Below are positions 7,562 to 17,780 of a DNA stretch of 33,717 nucleotides, one piece after another. The notes under the pieces were generated by a model, which was not told the DNA's origin, ran no database searches, and was given only the letters and a program-made list of their open reading frames with translations. The position numbers and the translations under genes were made by a program. Where the stretch lies: positions 1-33,717 of the forward strand of contig CALBJG010000084.1 in assembly GCA_937892865.1 (NCBI GenBank), given 5' to 3'. This stretch comes from an uncultured Clostridia bacterium (lineage in GTDB: Bacteria; Bacillota; Clostridia; Oscillospirales; Oscillospiraceae). Position 1 is the first letter of the stretch. Each line of letters begins with the position of its first letter.

Positions 7562-7598
7562 AGATCCCTCTTGAAGTAATTCAAGAGGGATCTTTATA
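7562..7598. terminator. Bidirectional terminator between hemolysin III and GH94 genes
   Basis: A perfect 14-bp inverted repeat (7562-7575 with 7580-7593) closes on a GTAA loop. It lies four bases after the plus-strand stop codon and six before the minus-strand one, with AT-rich flanks on both sides. Confidence 0.85.
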
Positions 7599-7599
7599 A

Positions 7600-9879
7600 T
7601 TACCAGGTCACTTCAACAAGGGCTGTCTTATTATCAGACTTGACGATATTGCCTTCCACAAGTTTTCCGTCCAAAGTGATGGAGGAAACTCCGGTACGTT
7701 TAAAACGGATATCATATTTTGTTCCGCGATAAGTACGGATAAGGCTGTAGGAATCCCATGCTTTCACATCCAACGGGCGAATCCGAAGACCATCATAATC
7801 GGGCCATACGCCAAGCAGTTCCTCAAAACCGCCGTGGATCATCCAAGCAGGGGTTGCGGTCCACCAGGAGTACAGATTCAGACCGGGACAATCGTTATCG
7901 GGACTGTAGTAGACATTGCCCACACAGTAAGGCTCACTGGTACGGCGGCTGTCCGGATTATCCGGATGGTTGGGCAAGATCCGGTTAAAGGTATCCAACG
8001 CCTCTTCGTATGCACCTCTTGCCACGTCAGCGAAGACCTTAAAGGATGCAGCGTGAAGATAGATCGCGCCATTGGCAAAGGTACCGGGGCGCTGCTTCTG
8101 CAGCCGTCCGTAGCGGTCACCTGCTACCACATAGGGAGGCGCCAACAGTTGCGGACCGTAGGGCGAGGACAGATGGGTATAGACACCCAGCATCATACGC
8201 TCGATCTTGTCCGGATCGACGATACCTGTCAGCAGCGCCCAAGTCTGGGTGTTCAGATAGATTTTACCCTCCGGATTCCAGGGCGCGCCAATATGTTCCG
8301 TTCCATCAATGATAGCGTAAGAGAACCAACTGCCATTCCAGCCAACGGTGTTGACCAGTTTCTTGTATTCCTCGCTGCGCTGGCGGTAAAGTTCAGCCAT
8401 CTCCGGCTTGCCGATCCGCTGGTAGATGGGGATCATCAGATTCTGGGCATAATACGCCGCCATCGTAAGCCAAATAGACGTGGCCTCACCCAGTTTGTTG
8501 ATACCGGTCAAGCCATCCAACCAGTCACCGCCGCGCATCAGGATCAAGCCGTTAGCGCCCCTGCTGTTATACAAGTAGTTCAGTGAGCGCTCCACGTGCT
8601 CTAATAAGGTGGTGACCTCTTCGGTCTTATAATAACCAACCATTTCATCGAGAACAGAAAAATCTCCGGTCTCTTTCAAATAACCGGACAGCAGAATGGG
8701 CATCCACAGCGGAGAATCCGCGAAATCCTCCAGATTCATCCAATCACTGTACATATCGTATTTCCGGGGGCAGGTACCGTCCTGGAACATTCTGGATGCG
8801 GCAATCAACAGATTCTTACGCGCCAAAGCAACATCCGCATACAGACCGCCCCAGTTATCCTGCAGAACATCCCGATAACCCATAGTATCAAACCGGTTGA
8901 ACAGACTGGTGATATACACCTGGTTTTTCAGCCAAACATTCAGGAAATGCTGCATATTCTTGTCTGGAAGTTCACACCAGTTTCTGGTTATGATCTCATC
9001 CCAGTAAGCCTGCACTGCCCGGAAGCAATCCTCCACAATGCCGGGAGTCAGATACTTCTGTGCAAGTTCATCGCAACCCTCTTCGCAGGCGCCGGATACG
9101 ATATACTCGGTACATTCGCCATTTGTATTGGGTTCTAAGGTCTTGGTCGTGATGATTCTATGATATGTATATTCCTGCTCAGACAGTTTCAGCGGCTCGG
9201 TATACTTCTCCAGTTTGGCTGTCATACCCTTTTGTACTGTAAAGCCGTACAGCGAGGGGAAATGGGTAGTCTTATCGGAGAAAAGGCGGACATATTCCGG
9301 ATTGATGACCACATCAATATCCGTCAACGGCGGCAAATATGGAATGCGCTCCATATAGCCCCAATCCTGCTGGGTAATGAGTTTGCACTCACTGCCCTCG
9401 GGCAAGTTCCACAGACGGACACGCGTGCATTCCACGGAGTCTTCACGAGGAACAAAGATCAAAATTTCATAACCGACACCCTCCACAGTGCCGGTATACC
9501 GGCAGCAGCCGGGCTCCACGGTGAATTTTACATCTTCCGGTTCCCGATACAGATCGTACTGCTTACCATTGATTTCTAAATTGATCCAGCGCTTACCGTT
9601 GCAATCGCGCATCATATAGTCGGTCTCACTATAGTACTTGATCATTCGCATATAGAAAGACTTATATCCCATCAGGCCGCAGCCATCATTGGTCATAATA
9701 GAGCCGAAGACTTCATTACCCATAACCGACAGCCACTGTCTGGGAGGATTCTTATCTGTAACAGTATAGCTTCTGCCATCAGCACTGAATTCACCAAAGG
9801 TCTTTCCGTAGCGGAAATAGTCCTCGATGCTGACATCGTACTGTTCTGTCGAGATTAGATAATTGCCCTTTACTTTCAT
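7600..9879 (-). CDS. GH94-type glycoside phosphorylase (cellobiose/chitobiose phosphorylase-like)
   Basis: This roughly 759-aa cytosolic enzyme has an N-terminal beta-sandwich (about 1-260) and an alpha/alpha-barrel catalytic domain (about 300-690). Barrel landmarks include GYRDVLQD, GGDWLDGL, RPGTFANGAIYLHA and YSWWTATPAWM. By homology the second aspartate of DWLD (about D455) is the general acid. GH94 enzymes cleave beta-linked disaccharides with phosphate, giving a sugar 1-phosphate; which disaccharide cannot be read from sequence. There is no transporter or kinase beside it. The start is uncertain: ATG at 9879 has a modest GGGGT site, and ATG 9906 or TTG 9915 are possible. A promoter lies at 9947-9974. 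Confidence 0.82.
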   Translation of the reverse strand: MKVKGNYLISTEQYDVSIEDYFRYGKTFGEFSADGRSYTVTDKNPPRQWLSVMGNEVFGSIMTNDGCGLMGYKSFYMRMIKYYSETDYMMRDCNGKRWINLEINGKQYDLYREPEDVKFTVEPGCCRYTGTVEGVGYEILIFVPREDSVECTRVRLWNLPEGSECKLITQQDWGYMERIPYLPPLTDIDVVINPEYVRLFSDKTTHFPSLYGFTVQKGMTAKLEKYTEPLKLSEQEYTYHRIITTKTLEPNTNGECTEYIVSGACEEGCDELAQKYLTPGIVEDCFRAVQAYWDEIITRNWCELPDKNMQHFLNVWLKNQVYITSLFNRFDTMGYRDVLQDNWGGLYADVALARKNLLIAASRMFQDGTCPRKYDMYSDWMNLEDFADSPLWMPILLSGYLKETGDFSVLDEMVGYYKTEEVTTLLEHVERSLNYLYNSRGANGLILMRGGDWLDGLTGINKLGEATSIWLTMAAYYAQNLMIPIYQRIGKPEMAELYRQRSEEYKKLVNTVGWNGSWFSYAIIDGTEHIGAPWNPEGKIYLNTQTWALLTGIVDPDKIERMMLGVYTHLSSPYGPQLLAPPYVVAGDRYGRLQKQRPGTFANGAIYLHAASFKVFADVARGAYEEALDTFNRILPNHPDNPDSRRTSEPYCVGNVYYSPDNDCPGLNLYSWWTATPAWMIHGGFEELLGVWPDYDGLRIRPLDVKAWDSYSLIRTYRGTKYDIRFKRTGVSSITLDGKLVEGNIVKSDNKTALVEVTW

Positions 9880-9946
9880 AGATTCTACCCCGTTTGTTAA
9901 AATCATTTTCGCCAAATATTATGTTAATAAAAGTGAAAGCACCCTA

Positions 9947-9974
9947 ATGATATCACATTCATTTCTTTTGTCAA
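9947..9974 (-). promoter_or_regulatory. Promoter P1 for the GH94 gene
   Basis: On the minus strand TTGACA (9969-9974) and TATCAT (9947-9952) are 16 bases apart. The predicted start near 9940 gives a leader of about 60 bases. Confidence 0.7.
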
Positions 9975-10010
9975 CCCAAATCCCAATTAATTCAACTATT
10001 ACTGTGCAAA

Positions 10011-10040
10011 ATTATATCAAAATCAAAAAAATCATTGCAA
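10011..10040 (-). promoter_or_regulatory. Possible second promoter P2 for the GH94 gene
   Basis: On the minus strand TTGCAA (10035-10040) and TATAAT (10011-10016) are 18 bases apart, upstream of P1. It lies in very AT-rich DNA, so chance is possible. Confidence 0.45.
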
Positions 10041-10042
10041 AT

Positions 10043-10120
10043 ACAGAACATTTTCACTGAATTTGGCAGTTCTGTTGACCTATGCAACAGTCCTGTTCTG
10101 TTCAGCTACGCAGAACATTT
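10043..10120. repeat. Cluster of inverted CAGAAC/GTTCTG repeats upstream of the GH94 promoters
   Basis: Four copies of one hexamer occur: CAGAAC at 10044 and 10111, and its complement GTTCTG at 10069 and 10095. They form two inverted pairs with 7-bp arms (10043-10049 with 10069-10075; 10094-10100 with 10111-10117). A separate CTGTTG/CAACAG palindrome occupies 10072-10090. Together they fill the non-coding gap 9880-10209 just upstream of both candidate promoters, the position expected of activator or repressor sites. Confidence 0.5.
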
Positions 10121-10167
10121 CCCACTTAAAGACACATAGGTTATTATGCCCATACGTCTATCATATA

Positions 10168-10204
10168 ATAAAAAAATAAGCGGGAGGCTCGATCGCCTCC
10201 CGCT
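10168..10204 (-). terminator. Terminator of the gdpP-ftsH operon
   Basis: A GC-rich 10-bp perfect stem (10179-10188 with 10195-10204) with a TCGATC loop is followed on the minus strand by TTATTTTTTTATT. It starts six bases after the ftsH stop codon. Confidence 0.9.
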
Positions 10205-10209
10205 ATGTT

Positions 10210-12096
10210 TTATTCTTCCGTAGTTTCTTCTTTTTTTGTGAAACTGTCAAACAGGGATGTTTCACCGGCGTCCTCAATCGGCTTGCCTGCCATACACTGG
10301 GCAAACTGGTTGCCGGACATAGTCTCATGTTCCAAAAGGAACTGGACCACATCGCGCAACTTATCCGCATCCCGACGGAGGATCTCTTCGCAGTGGTGAT
10401 AGGCTTTGTCGATGAGCGCCTTTACTGCATCATCAATAGAGCCGGCAAATTTTTCAGAATAACTCTTGGTTTTTTCATAGTCTCTGCCAATGAATACTTC
10501 ATCACCGTTAAGATAGGAGACCGTACCCAGAGAATCGCACATACCGTATCTTGCAACCATATCCCGGGCAAGTTTTGTCGCCCGATCAATATCGTTGGAT
10601 GCGCCGGTGGAAATATCCTGCAAGAAGATCGCCTCTGCCACTCTTCCACCCAATAAGCCTACGATATTCTCATACATCTCATTGCGGGTCATATGGTTAC
10701 TGTCTTCCTTCGGTACATTCCAGGTAAGACCCAAAGCCTGACCTCTGGGAATGATCGTGATTTGATGCACCGGATCATGGGTAGGCAGGCTGTACATTGC
10801 CACCGCATGGCCTGCTTCGTGAACGGCAGTGATCTTCAGATCCCGCTCCAGGCGTACTCTACTGCGTTTTTCAGGACCGGCAACGATCTTCATCATCGCA
10901 TCATTCAAGTCCTTCATATTCAGAACAGGGCGGTTTTCACGGGCAGCCATAATCGCTGCCTCGTTGATAAGATTACTTAAGTCAGCGCCGGTAAAACCGG
11001 AAGTGGCAAGGGCAACCGTTTTTAAGTTCACAGAATCATCCAGTTTTTTATCCTTGGCGTGGATCTTCAAAATCTCCTCACGGCCTTTGGAATCCGGCGC
11101 GCCAATATAAACTTGACGGTCGAATCGACCGGGACGAAGCAATGCGGGATCCAAAATGTCAGGTCGATTTGTTGCCGCAAGGACGATCACGCCTTCAGCG
11201 CGGTCAAAACCGTCCATTTCAACCAGCAGTTGGTTCAGTGTCTGCTCCCGTTCATCGTGACCGCCGCCTAAACCGGAACCGCGTTTACGGCCCACAGCAT
11301 CGATCTCATCAATAAAGATGATAGACGGAGCAATCTTCTTTGCCTGCTCAAACAAGTCTCTGACGCGGCTTGCGCCGACGCCAACATACATTTCCATAAA
11401 ATCAGAGCCAGAGATAGACAAAAATTGCACATCCGCCTCCCCCGCCACTGCCCGGGCAAGGAGTGTTTTACCGGTACCGGGAGGGCCGGCAAGTAAAATG
11501 CCGTGTGGGATCCGAGCGCCGATTTCCTTAAATTTCTCGGGGTTGCGCAGGAAATCCACAACTTCCTGCAGTTCTTCCTTTTCTTCGTCAACACCGGCAA
11601 CATCGTCAAAAGTAACCTTTTTACCGTTAGGAAGGCCAATGATCGTGCGGGCTTTGCCAAAATTGTTCATGGGGTTATTACTGTTAGCGCGGCCTGCCAT
11701 AATGACCCAAACAATTAAAAGAACAAGTCCGGCAATAATTATCGGAAGAATGTAGTCATAAGGAGATAACTTATCTTCGGGCACAAAGTCATATTTTTCC
11801 AAAATGCCTGCATTGTACTGCTTATCAAACAGTTCCTGCATATCGCTGCGGAATCCATGGGGATCTGCAAGAGACGCCTTCACGCTTGTCTTGCCCTCAT
11901 AAGGCTGATGAAGTTGCAAATAAATGGTATTCTCCTCAACGCTGAAACTTTTCACCTGTTCCCTTTGAAACAACTCAACTACCTGGGAATAGGGAATGTT
12001 TTTGCTGCTGTTACCAAAAAGACCCAGTACCCAGGAAAGGATCAGCGCCAAAACAGCAACATAAATAATAATACTGATAACTCTGCTTTTTTTCAA
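10210..12096 (-). CDS. ftsH: ATP-dependent zinc metalloprotease FtsH
   Basis: This 628-aa membrane AAA+ protease degrades misfolded membrane proteins and regulatory substrates. Two membrane segments (about 7-27 and 114-134) flank a small extracellular domain. The AAA module carries Walker A GPPGTGKT (204-211), Walker B FIDE (261-264) and the arginine-finger region RPGRFDRQ (321-328). The zinc site is HEAGH (426-430), with a distal aspartate near 504. All catalytic residues are intact. The start codon is TTG at 12096 with AAGGAG eight bases upstream; no better ATG exists. It lies 12 bases after hpt, the same pairing seen in many Firmicutes. Confidence 0.97.
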   Translation of the reverse strand: MKKSRVISIIIYVAVLALILSWVLGLFGNSSKNIPYSQVVELFQREQVKSFSVEENTIYLQLHQPYEGKTSVKASLADPHGFRSDMQELFDKQYNAGILEKYDFVPEDKLSPYDYILPIIIAGLVLLIVWVIMAGRANSNNPMNNFGKARTIIGLPNGKKVTFDDVAGVDEEKEELQEVVDFLRNPEKFKEIGARIPHGILLAGPPGTGKTLLARAVAGEADVQFLSISGSDFMEMYVGVGASRVRDLFEQAKKIAPSIIFIDEIDAVGRKRGSGLGGGHDEREQTLNQLLVEMDGFDRAEGVIVLAATNRPDILDPALLRPGRFDRQVYIGAPDSKGREEILKIHAKDKKLDDSVNLKTVALATSGFTGADLSNLINEAAIMAARENRPVLNMKDLNDAMMKIVAGPEKRSRVRLERDLKITAVHEAGHAVAMYSLPTHDPVHQITIIPRGQALGLTWNVPKEDSNHMTRNEMYENIVGLLGGRVAEAIFLQDISTGASNDIDRATKLARDMVARYGMCDSLGTVSYLNGDEVFIGRDYEKTKSYSEKFAGSIDDAVKALIDKAYHHCEEILRRDADKLRDVVQFLLEHETMSGNQFAQCMAGKPIEDAGETSLFDSFTKKEETTEE

Positions 12097-12108
12097 AAGT
12101 AAAACTCC

Positions 12109-12648
12109 TTATTTCTCGTATGCTTCGGGTTTCAGAATGCCGACGTACGGAAGATTGCGATAATGCTCATCAAAATCCAGGCCATAACCGACTACAAATT
12201 CATTGGGAATCACAAAACCGGTATAGTCAGGCTTGACAGTTACGCCGGGTCTGCGGCGTTCAGGCTTGTCAAGCAGCGTACAAATTTTCAAAGAAGCAGG
12301 TGCTTTGGAGAGCAGATGATGATAGGTAAACTCAAGAGAATTACCGGTATCAAAAATATCTTCAAGGATCACAACATGGCGGCCTTTCAAATCTGTAGAA
12401 ACATCCCGGTTGACAGTCATTTTGCCGGAATTTGTTCCCTGATAGGAAGAAATCCACATAAAGTCGATCTGGCTGGGAATGTTGATGTATTTCATCATAT
12501 CGCCAAAAAACATAACTACACCTTTCAGAACGCCCACAAACACCGGATCCTTATCGGCATACTCTTCAGACAGAGTCTTTGCCAACTCCTTGATACGTGT
12601 CTGCAACTGCTCCTCGCTGAGCAGCACCTCTTTAATATTGCTCTCCAT
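12109..12648 (-). CDS. hpt: Hypoxanthine phosphoribosyltransferase
   Basis: This 179-aa purine-salvage enzyme joins hypoxanthine (and usually guanine) to PRPP, forming IMP or GMP. The PRPP-binding loop VVILEDIFDTGNSL is at about residues 91-104, and the base-binding C-terminal block EFVVGYGLDFDEHYRNLPY is intact. AAGGAG precedes the ATG by seven bases. It sits between tilS (17-base gap) and ftsH (12-base gap), a conserved Firmicute order; in Bacillus, TilS and HprT are known to act together on ftsH transcription, which may or may not apply here. Confidence 0.95.
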   Translation of the reverse strand: MESNIKEVLLSEEQLQTRIKELAKTLSEEYADKDPVFVGVLKGVVMFFGDMMKYINIPSQIDFMWISSYQGTNSGKMTVNRDVSTDLKGRHVVILEDIFDTGNSLEFTYHHLLSKAPASLKICTLLDKPERRRPGVTVKPDYTGFVIPNEFVVGYGLDFDEHYRNLPYVGILKPEAYEK

Positions 12649-12665
12649 AGGAAATCTCCTTCATT

Positions 12666-13931
12666 CTATTTTTTCTTTGTAAAGCAAAACACGATACCAT
12701 CTGCATCGCTTGTTATTCTATCCAGATTCGGGCCAAAGCCCTGCACAGCCAAAACGCCGAAATCATCCGCGATTACGGGGATTCGGTTTCTTAGATGTTC
12801 CGGGATTTTTTGGTCGATAAACAGTTTTTTCAGGCTTTTCGTACCGCCGCGCAAACGCATCGAATCGCCGGGCTGTCTGGAACGGACGACCATCTTGCCG
12901 ACAGCGGCTACCTGATAACAATCTGCCTCAGGAAGTGTATCCTGCGCATATGCGGCGTCAATTTGAAAATCGCCGAAAACAACACTGCCGGGACATAACA
13001 ATTCCACCGGGGCAAGCAGTTCTGACTTTAACGCAAACGACAATTTGTCATAACTGCGCTGTAAAACGATCCCACCGGAAAAATTAGCCCTTGCAGATGG
13101 TTTTTCTGACAGCAAAACCATATTTGCAAGTGCAATATGATCCGCTTCCGGTTCCGGCACACCGCCGGATTTCAACAGTTTCGCCAGCGCACGGTCTCTG
13201 ATCGCAGGTTGCATTGTCAGTAAAGCGGAAACACTGTACATATCCGTGTTATTAGCGGATTCTGACAAGGCTTCCTCATCTTGACGCAAACGAAGCGCCA
13301 TTGCAGAAATATTTTCCGCGATTTGCGGATTTTCTGATGTGAGAACCGGCATCACACGGTGGCGCAACCGGTTTCGCAGAAACCGGTCTGTTTCGTTGGA
13401 ACTGTCCGTAATGTGCGGAATATGATATTCCTCCAAAAAAGCAACCACTTCATCTCTCGTAACGGTCAGCATTGGGCGAATCACATTACCGTTTACCGGC
13501 ATTATGCCTCCAAGCCCTTTTAACCCCGTACCGCGAACCAAATGCATCAAAACCGTCTCTGCGTTATCATTCGCTGTATGGGCTGTCGCAACCTTTGCGG
13601 AAAGAGATCGAAGATACGCATATCTTGCATCCCGCGCCGCCGCTTCCAAGCCTTTGGGGCCGGTTTGTACGCTCGCACTGCCGACATAAAGCGGAATATG
13701 ATAATCTTCGCAAAAATCACGCACAAAGGCTTCGTCACGGTCCGATTCTTCACCCCGAAGATGGTGATTAAAATGCGCTGCTTTTAATGTAAGTGACAGT
13801 TTCGGTGCAAGGAGATACATCGCAAAAAGCAATGCCATAGAATCTGCGCCACCGGATACCGCGCAGATCACAGTATCTCCGGGAGAGATCATTTGGTAGC
13901 GCTTCATAAAGTTTTGCACTTTATTCAGCAT
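12666..13931 (-). CDS. tilS: tRNA(Ile)-lysidine synthase
   Basis: This 421-aa enzyme converts C34 of the CAU-anticodon tRNA-Ile to lysidine, making it read AUA and accept isoleucine. The PP-loop SGGADS is at residues 26-31, and the N-terminal ATPase domain (about 15-210) contains the HFNHHLRGEESDRDE block. The C-terminal TilS domain is present, with RQPGDSMRLRGGTKSLKKLF. The ATG at 13931 has GGAG upstream and lies 11 bases inside the end of dnaB, so the two genes overlap. A longer reading to 13952 has no ribosome site. Confidence 0.95.
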   Translation of the reverse strand: MLNKVQNFMKRYQMISPGDTVICAVSGGADSMALLFAMYLLAPKLSLTLKAAHFNHHLRGEESDRDEAFVRDFCEDYHIPLYVGSASVQTGPKGLEAAARDARYAYLRSLSAKVATAHTANDNAETVLMHLVRGTGLKGLGGIMPVNGNVIRPMLTVTRDEVVAFLEEYHIPHITDSSNETDRFLRNRLRHRVMPVLTSENPQIAENISAMALRLRQDEEALSESANNTDMYSVSALLTMQPAIRDRALAKLLKSGGVPEPEADHIALANMVLLSEKPSARANFSGGIVLQRSYDKLSFALKSELLAPVELLCPGSVVFGDFQIDAAYAQDTLPEADCYQVAAVGKMVVRSRQPGDSMRLRGGTKSLKKLFIDQKIPEHLRNRIPVIADDFGVLAVQGFGPNLDRITSDADGIVFCFTKKK

Positions 13932-15255
13932 GTTTCCACTCCAAATCCGCAAATGTCTGATACTGGGGAATCCACTGCAATTTCACCGTGCCCACTTCGC
14001 CGTGACGGTTTTTTTGCACGATACATTCCGCAACACCTTTGTCTTCGGTGTTTTCGTTATAGTACTCATCACGGTACAAGAACAGCACCTCATCTGCATC
14101 CTGCTCGATAGCACCGGATTCACGCAGATCAGAAAGCATCGGTCGTTTATCGGTACGGCTTTCCGGTCCACGGGAAAGTTGGCTCAAACAGACAACGGGG
14201 ACATTCAGATCTTTTGCCATAATCTTTAAACTACGGGATATCTCACTGACCACATTGACACGACTGTCGCCTTTTCCGTAACCGGAACCATTCATCAATT
14301 GGAGGTAGTCGATAACAACCAGGCCCAGATTATCCAGCCGGCGACACTTTGCATTCATTTCACCAACGGTGATAGACGCATTATCATCCACACGGATATC
14401 CGTCTGGCTCAAAACGCCGGATGCCATTGTGATCTTTGTCCACTCATCGTCTGTCAATTTGCCGGTAGCCATTTTCTGTCCGTCAACAAAACTCTCGATG
14501 GACAAAAGACGCATAGCCAGTTGCTCTCTGGACATTTCCAAAGAGAAGATCGCAACGGTCTTGTCGTATTTCTTTGCCACATTCAGCGCAACATTCAGCG
14601 CAAAAGCGGTCTTACCCATTGCGGGACGGGCAGCAAGCAACAAAAGGTCAGACTTATTCAAACCATTGATCTTTGCATCCAAATCACGCATACCAGTGGA
14701 AAGGCCGGGAATCATAGAGTCAGATTGGCTGAGTTCTGCTAAATTGCCAAATACACGGTACAAAGTTGCGCCGATATGTTCCAGAGAATCTCCGTGTTCG
14801 CCTTTACGAAGCGCATAGATTTTCTTCTCGGCTGTTTCCAGAATCTCATCGGGAGCGCCAACTTGGTCGTAGACCATATTGGAAATATCTGCGCTGGCTT
14901 CAGCCAATGCCCGCAACATCGATTTTTCACGGACAATATTGGCATACCGTACTGCATTGGCTGCAGTAGGCGTGATCTGCATCAATTGCATCACATATTC
15001 CCGTGATTTATCGTTATGAACACCCATTTCCCGCATTTTGTCCAATACGGTGACAGGGTCTATGGTTTGAGAAAAATTGAACATCGCGTAGATCGTTTCA
15101 TAGATCTCGCGGTTCTGCTGTAAATAGAAATCCTCCGGGCGCACAATACCGATAATATCCATCAGACATTTGCTATCGATCAAAATCGCGCCCAAGACCG
15201 CTTGTTCAGCCTCTAATGAATGGGGTTGTTGCCGGGACAACAAATCTTCATCCAT
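13921..15255 (-). CDS. dnaB: Replicative DNA helicase DnaB
   Basis: This 444-aa hexameric helicase has an N-terminal primase-interacting domain (about 5-110, with LEAEQAVLGAIL) and a RecA-like helicase domain (about 175-440). The Walker A motif is AARPAMGKTAF near residue 207, Walker B is LVVIDYLQLM near 312, and the C-terminal KNRHGEVGTVKL block is intact. The ATG at 15255 is nine bases from GAGGAG; the in-frame GTG six bases upstream is too close to that site. It follows rplI by 38 bases, the usual gdpP-rplI-dnaB order of Firmicutes. Confidence 0.96.
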   Translation of the reverse strand: MDEDLLSRQQPHSLEAEQAVLGAILIDSKCLMDIIGIVRPEDFYLQQNREIYETIYAMFNFSQTIDPVTVLDKMREMGVHNDKSREYVMQLMQITPTAANAVRYANIVREKSMLRALAEASADISNMVYDQVGAPDEILETAEKKIYALRKGEHGDSLEHIGATLYRVFGNLAELSQSDSMIPGLSTGMRDLDAKINGLNKSDLLLLAARPAMGKTAFALNVALNVAKKYDKTVAIFSLEMSREQLAMRLLSIESFVDGQKMATGKLTDDEWTKITMASGVLSQTDIRVDDNASITVGEMNAKCRRLDNLGLVVIDYLQLMNGSGYGKGDSRVNVVSEISRSLKIMAKDLNVPVVCLSQLSRGPESRTDKRPMLSDLRESGAIEQDADEVLFLYRDEYYNENTEDKGVAECIVQKNRHGEVGTVKLQWIPQYQTFADLEWKHAE

Positions 15256-15293
15256 CTGCACGCGCTCCTCTCTGTATATATTTCAGTTTCCGA

Positions 15294-15740
15294 TCAGGCT
15301 TCCACGATTTTTACAGTAAGCGGCGCGGTAATCTCATAGCCCAGTTTGCACTGGACGGTATATGTGCCGATACTCTTAATGGGGTCGGCGATCACGATCT
15401 TACGCTTATCCAGGGTAATACCTGCATTTGCCTTCAGCGCATCTGCAATTTCCTGGTTTGTCACAGAACCGAATAAGCGACCTGCGCCGCCGCCCTTCGC
15501 GGCAACTGTCAAGGTCAGTTCGCGGAGTTTCTTGGAAATTTCCATTGCTTCGGCTCTTTCCTTTGCCTCTCTCTCCGCTGCGGCCTTATCGTTCATTTTC
15601 TTGGTATTCACAGCATCTGCCGTTGCTTCCACCGCGATCTTCCGTGGAAGCATATAGTTTCTGGCATAACCGTCAGATACTTCAAGCATCTGGCCCTTTT
15701 TGCCCTTACCTTTTACATCCTGCAATAAAATAACTTTCAT
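15294..15740 (-). CDS. rplI: 50S ribosomal protein L9
   Basis: This 148-aa protein has the L9 N-terminal RNA-binding domain ([17 protein letters not shown], then [17 protein letters not shown]), a long charged connecting helix (about 45-75) and the C-terminal domain with [17 protein letters not shown]9 binds 23S rRNA near L1 and supports reading-frame fidelity. The ATG at 15740 has AAGGAG upstream; a longer in-frame reading to 15764 overlaps the gdpP stop and is rejected. It is 13 bases after gdpP. Confidence 0.97.
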   Translation of the reverse strand: MKVILLQDVKGKGKKGQMLEVSDGYARNYMLPRKIAVEATADAVNTKKMNDKAAAEREAKERAEAMEISKKLRELTLTVAAKGGGAGRLFGSVTNQEIADALKANAGITLDKRKIVIADPIKSIGTYTVQCKLGYEITAPLTVKIVEA

Positions 15741-15753
15741 AATTCGCTCCTTA

Positions 15754-17730
15754 TCACGATTCAAAATACTTATCGATAGAATCCAGCAGCCGACTCCGCG
15801 CCTGCATCAGTGTGCAATCGGGAATCTGCGCGCCGGCTGTCGCTGAGTTGCCACCGCCGCCCAAAGGTTCCAAAATCATTTGCACATTGGTATTTCCAAT
15901 AGATCTGGCAGAAACGATCACCCGCTCACCATCCGGGTATAATACAAAAGAAGTATCAATACCGGAAATATTAAGCAATTCATCAGCAGCCTGCGCGGCC
16001 AATGTGCGGGAAACGGTTTTCTCCACGATCGCAATGGCGATCGTTTCATTATAACGCTGCGCCGCAGAGATGATCTCGTACCGGGAAAGCGCATCGCCGA
16101 AATCGCTTTGCAGCAATTTCTTTACATCAACGGTATCCGCGCCCAATTGCCGCAAGTATGCAGCCGCCTCAAATGTGCGTTCACCCGTTCGTACATGGAA
16201 ACTCTTTGTATCCAGGAAGATGCCTGCCAGCAGCGCCTTGGCTTCGATCGGCAGAACATCTGTTTTGTCCACAGCATATTCCAAAAGTTCCGTTGCCAAT
16301 TCCGAGGCAGAAGAAGCAAAGGGCTCATGGAGGTTCACTACCACAGGGGTAATATAGTCAGCCGCTCTGCGATGATGGTCCACAACACAAACCTTCGGGA
16401 TCGTCTCCAGCAGCGGTTTATATTCCACCTGATCGGGACGATTGGTATCCACCACAACCAGCGTACTGCGGTTATCGCACATCAGCATTGCATCCTGGCC
16501 GGAAATAAACGCATGCTTATACTCCGGAACAGCGCGTATTTCATTCACAAAACTCTGACACACATTGTTTTCCAGATCCAAAACAATGTTTATCTGCTTA
16601 CCTTTTTTGCGGCAAAGGCAGGCTACGCCCAGGGCAGCGCCAACTGAATCCAGATCAGCAAACTTATGGCCCATAATAAACACATGGCTGCTCTGTCCGA
16701 TCAATTCCATCAAAGAATTGGACATAACCCGGGAACGGACCTTGCTGTATCGCTCCGTTTCCTTTGTGCGACCGCCGTAGAAACTGAAATTGATCCGGTC
16801 TTTGATAACCGCCTGGTCACCACCGCGGCTTAAGGACATTTCGATCGCCAATGCGGCAAAATCATATCCTTCTTCAAAAGTTGCGCCGTCTACACCCAAA
16901 CCGAAAGAGATGGATGCCGCCAATCCGGATGGCGAAGTGATCTCATGAATGTCCTCCAGCAAAGAGAACTTATCTTCGATCGCATTATTCAGATCTTTTT
17001 TCTCAAATACAAATAAGAACCTGTTTTTCTCCAAACGGCGCAGAATGCCATGGTAATCCTCTGTCCATTTTGTAATGGCATTATTGATCGTCGCATTCAG
17101 CGCAGAGATCGCGCCTTCTGTCAAATTCCGGGTCAGTTCGTCATAGTTGTCAACCATAATAATGGAAACAACCGGACGGGAACGGATATATTCATCCCGA
17201 ACCTGATACAGTTCAGTCAAGTCAGTAAAATACATAACGCCCAGATCTGTGGCTTTTGGATCATCCGCGCGAACCACATTACCGTAAATGCGATATCTGC
17301 GTTTGGAAATCGTAATCTCGCCCGGACATTCTGTTTTTCCTTCAGTGAGCCAATCGATCTTCATTTCCGGAAGCACTTCACCGATATGTTTTTCAAACAA
17401 TCGATCCCGAAATCCAGTAAGTTTCACAAATGCCGTATTGCTATAAACGACGCAGCCGTCTTCCATGCGGATCACGACCATTGGAAATGGATTCTTCTTC
17501 CCTGCTGAATTTCCGGATTCTTCGGTTAATTTATTGATATAGGTTTTCAAGGTTTTCTTGCGATTCACTCTGTAAACAGTGTATATCACTACAAGTATCA
17601 ATGCGATAAGCAGTTCTGCTGCTGCGAGAATGTATTGTTCAGTAAAGAATGTCGCAACGGCAAAAACAACGACGCATAAGCCGTAAATTCCCAAATTAGG
17701 CCGAAGCAAACTTCCTATTTTCTTGTTCAC
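15754..17730 (-). CDS. gdpP: Cyclic-di-AMP phosphodiesterase GdpP
   Basis: This 658-aa membrane enzyme hydrolyses c-di-AMP. In order it has two membrane segments (about 10-55), a PAS domain (about 75-150, with [11 protein letters not shown]), a degenerate GGDEF domain (about 165-300, with [12 protein letters not shown]), and DHH/DHHA1 catalytic domains (about 330-655). DHH metal residues are visible in [19 protein letters not shown] and VVDHHRR. In the DHHA1 motif the usual GGGH is [10 protein letters not shown], with asparagine where histidine is common. The start is GTG at 17730, eight bases after GGGAGG. It heads the operon that runs through ftsH. Confidence 0.94.
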   Translation of the reverse strand: MNKKIGSLLRPNLGIYGLCVVVFAVATFFTEQYILAAAELLIALILVVIYTVYRVNRKKTLKTYINKLTEESGNSAGKKNPFPMVVIRMEDGCVVYSNTAFVKLTGFRDRLFEKHIGEVLPEMKIDWLTEGKTECPGEITISKRRYRIYGNVVRADDPKATDLGVMYFTDLTELYQVRDEYIRSRPVVSIIMVDNYDELTRNLTEGAISALNATINNAITKWTEDYHGILRRLEKNRFLFVFEKKDLNNAIEDKFSLLEDIHEITSPSGLAASISFGLGVDGATFEEGYDFAALAIEMSLSRGGDQAVIKDRINFSFYGGRTKETERYSKVRSRVMSNSLMELIGQSSHVFIMGHKFADLDSVGAALGVACLCRKKGKQINIVLDLENNVCQSFVNEIRAVPEYKHAFISGQDAMLMCDNRSTLVVVDTNRPDQVEYKPLLETIPKVCVVDHHRRAADYITPVVVNLHEPFASSASELATELLEYAVDKTDVLPIEAKALLAGIFLDTKSFHVRTGERTFEAAAYLRQLGADTVDVKKLLQSDFGDALSRYEIISAAQRYNETIAIAIVEKTVSRTLAAQAADELLNISGIDTSFVLYPDGERVIVSARSIGNTNVQMILEPLGGGGNSATAGAQIPDCTLMQARSRLLDSIDKYFES

Positions 17731-17780
17731 AAGAACCACCTCCCGAATCGTATCAGGGTATACTACGCGATATTATATCC

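Noticed and set aside
7834..8586. 250-codon plus-strand frame opposite the GH94 gene
   Set aside because: Antisense shadow of a long conserved coding region; no ribosome site.
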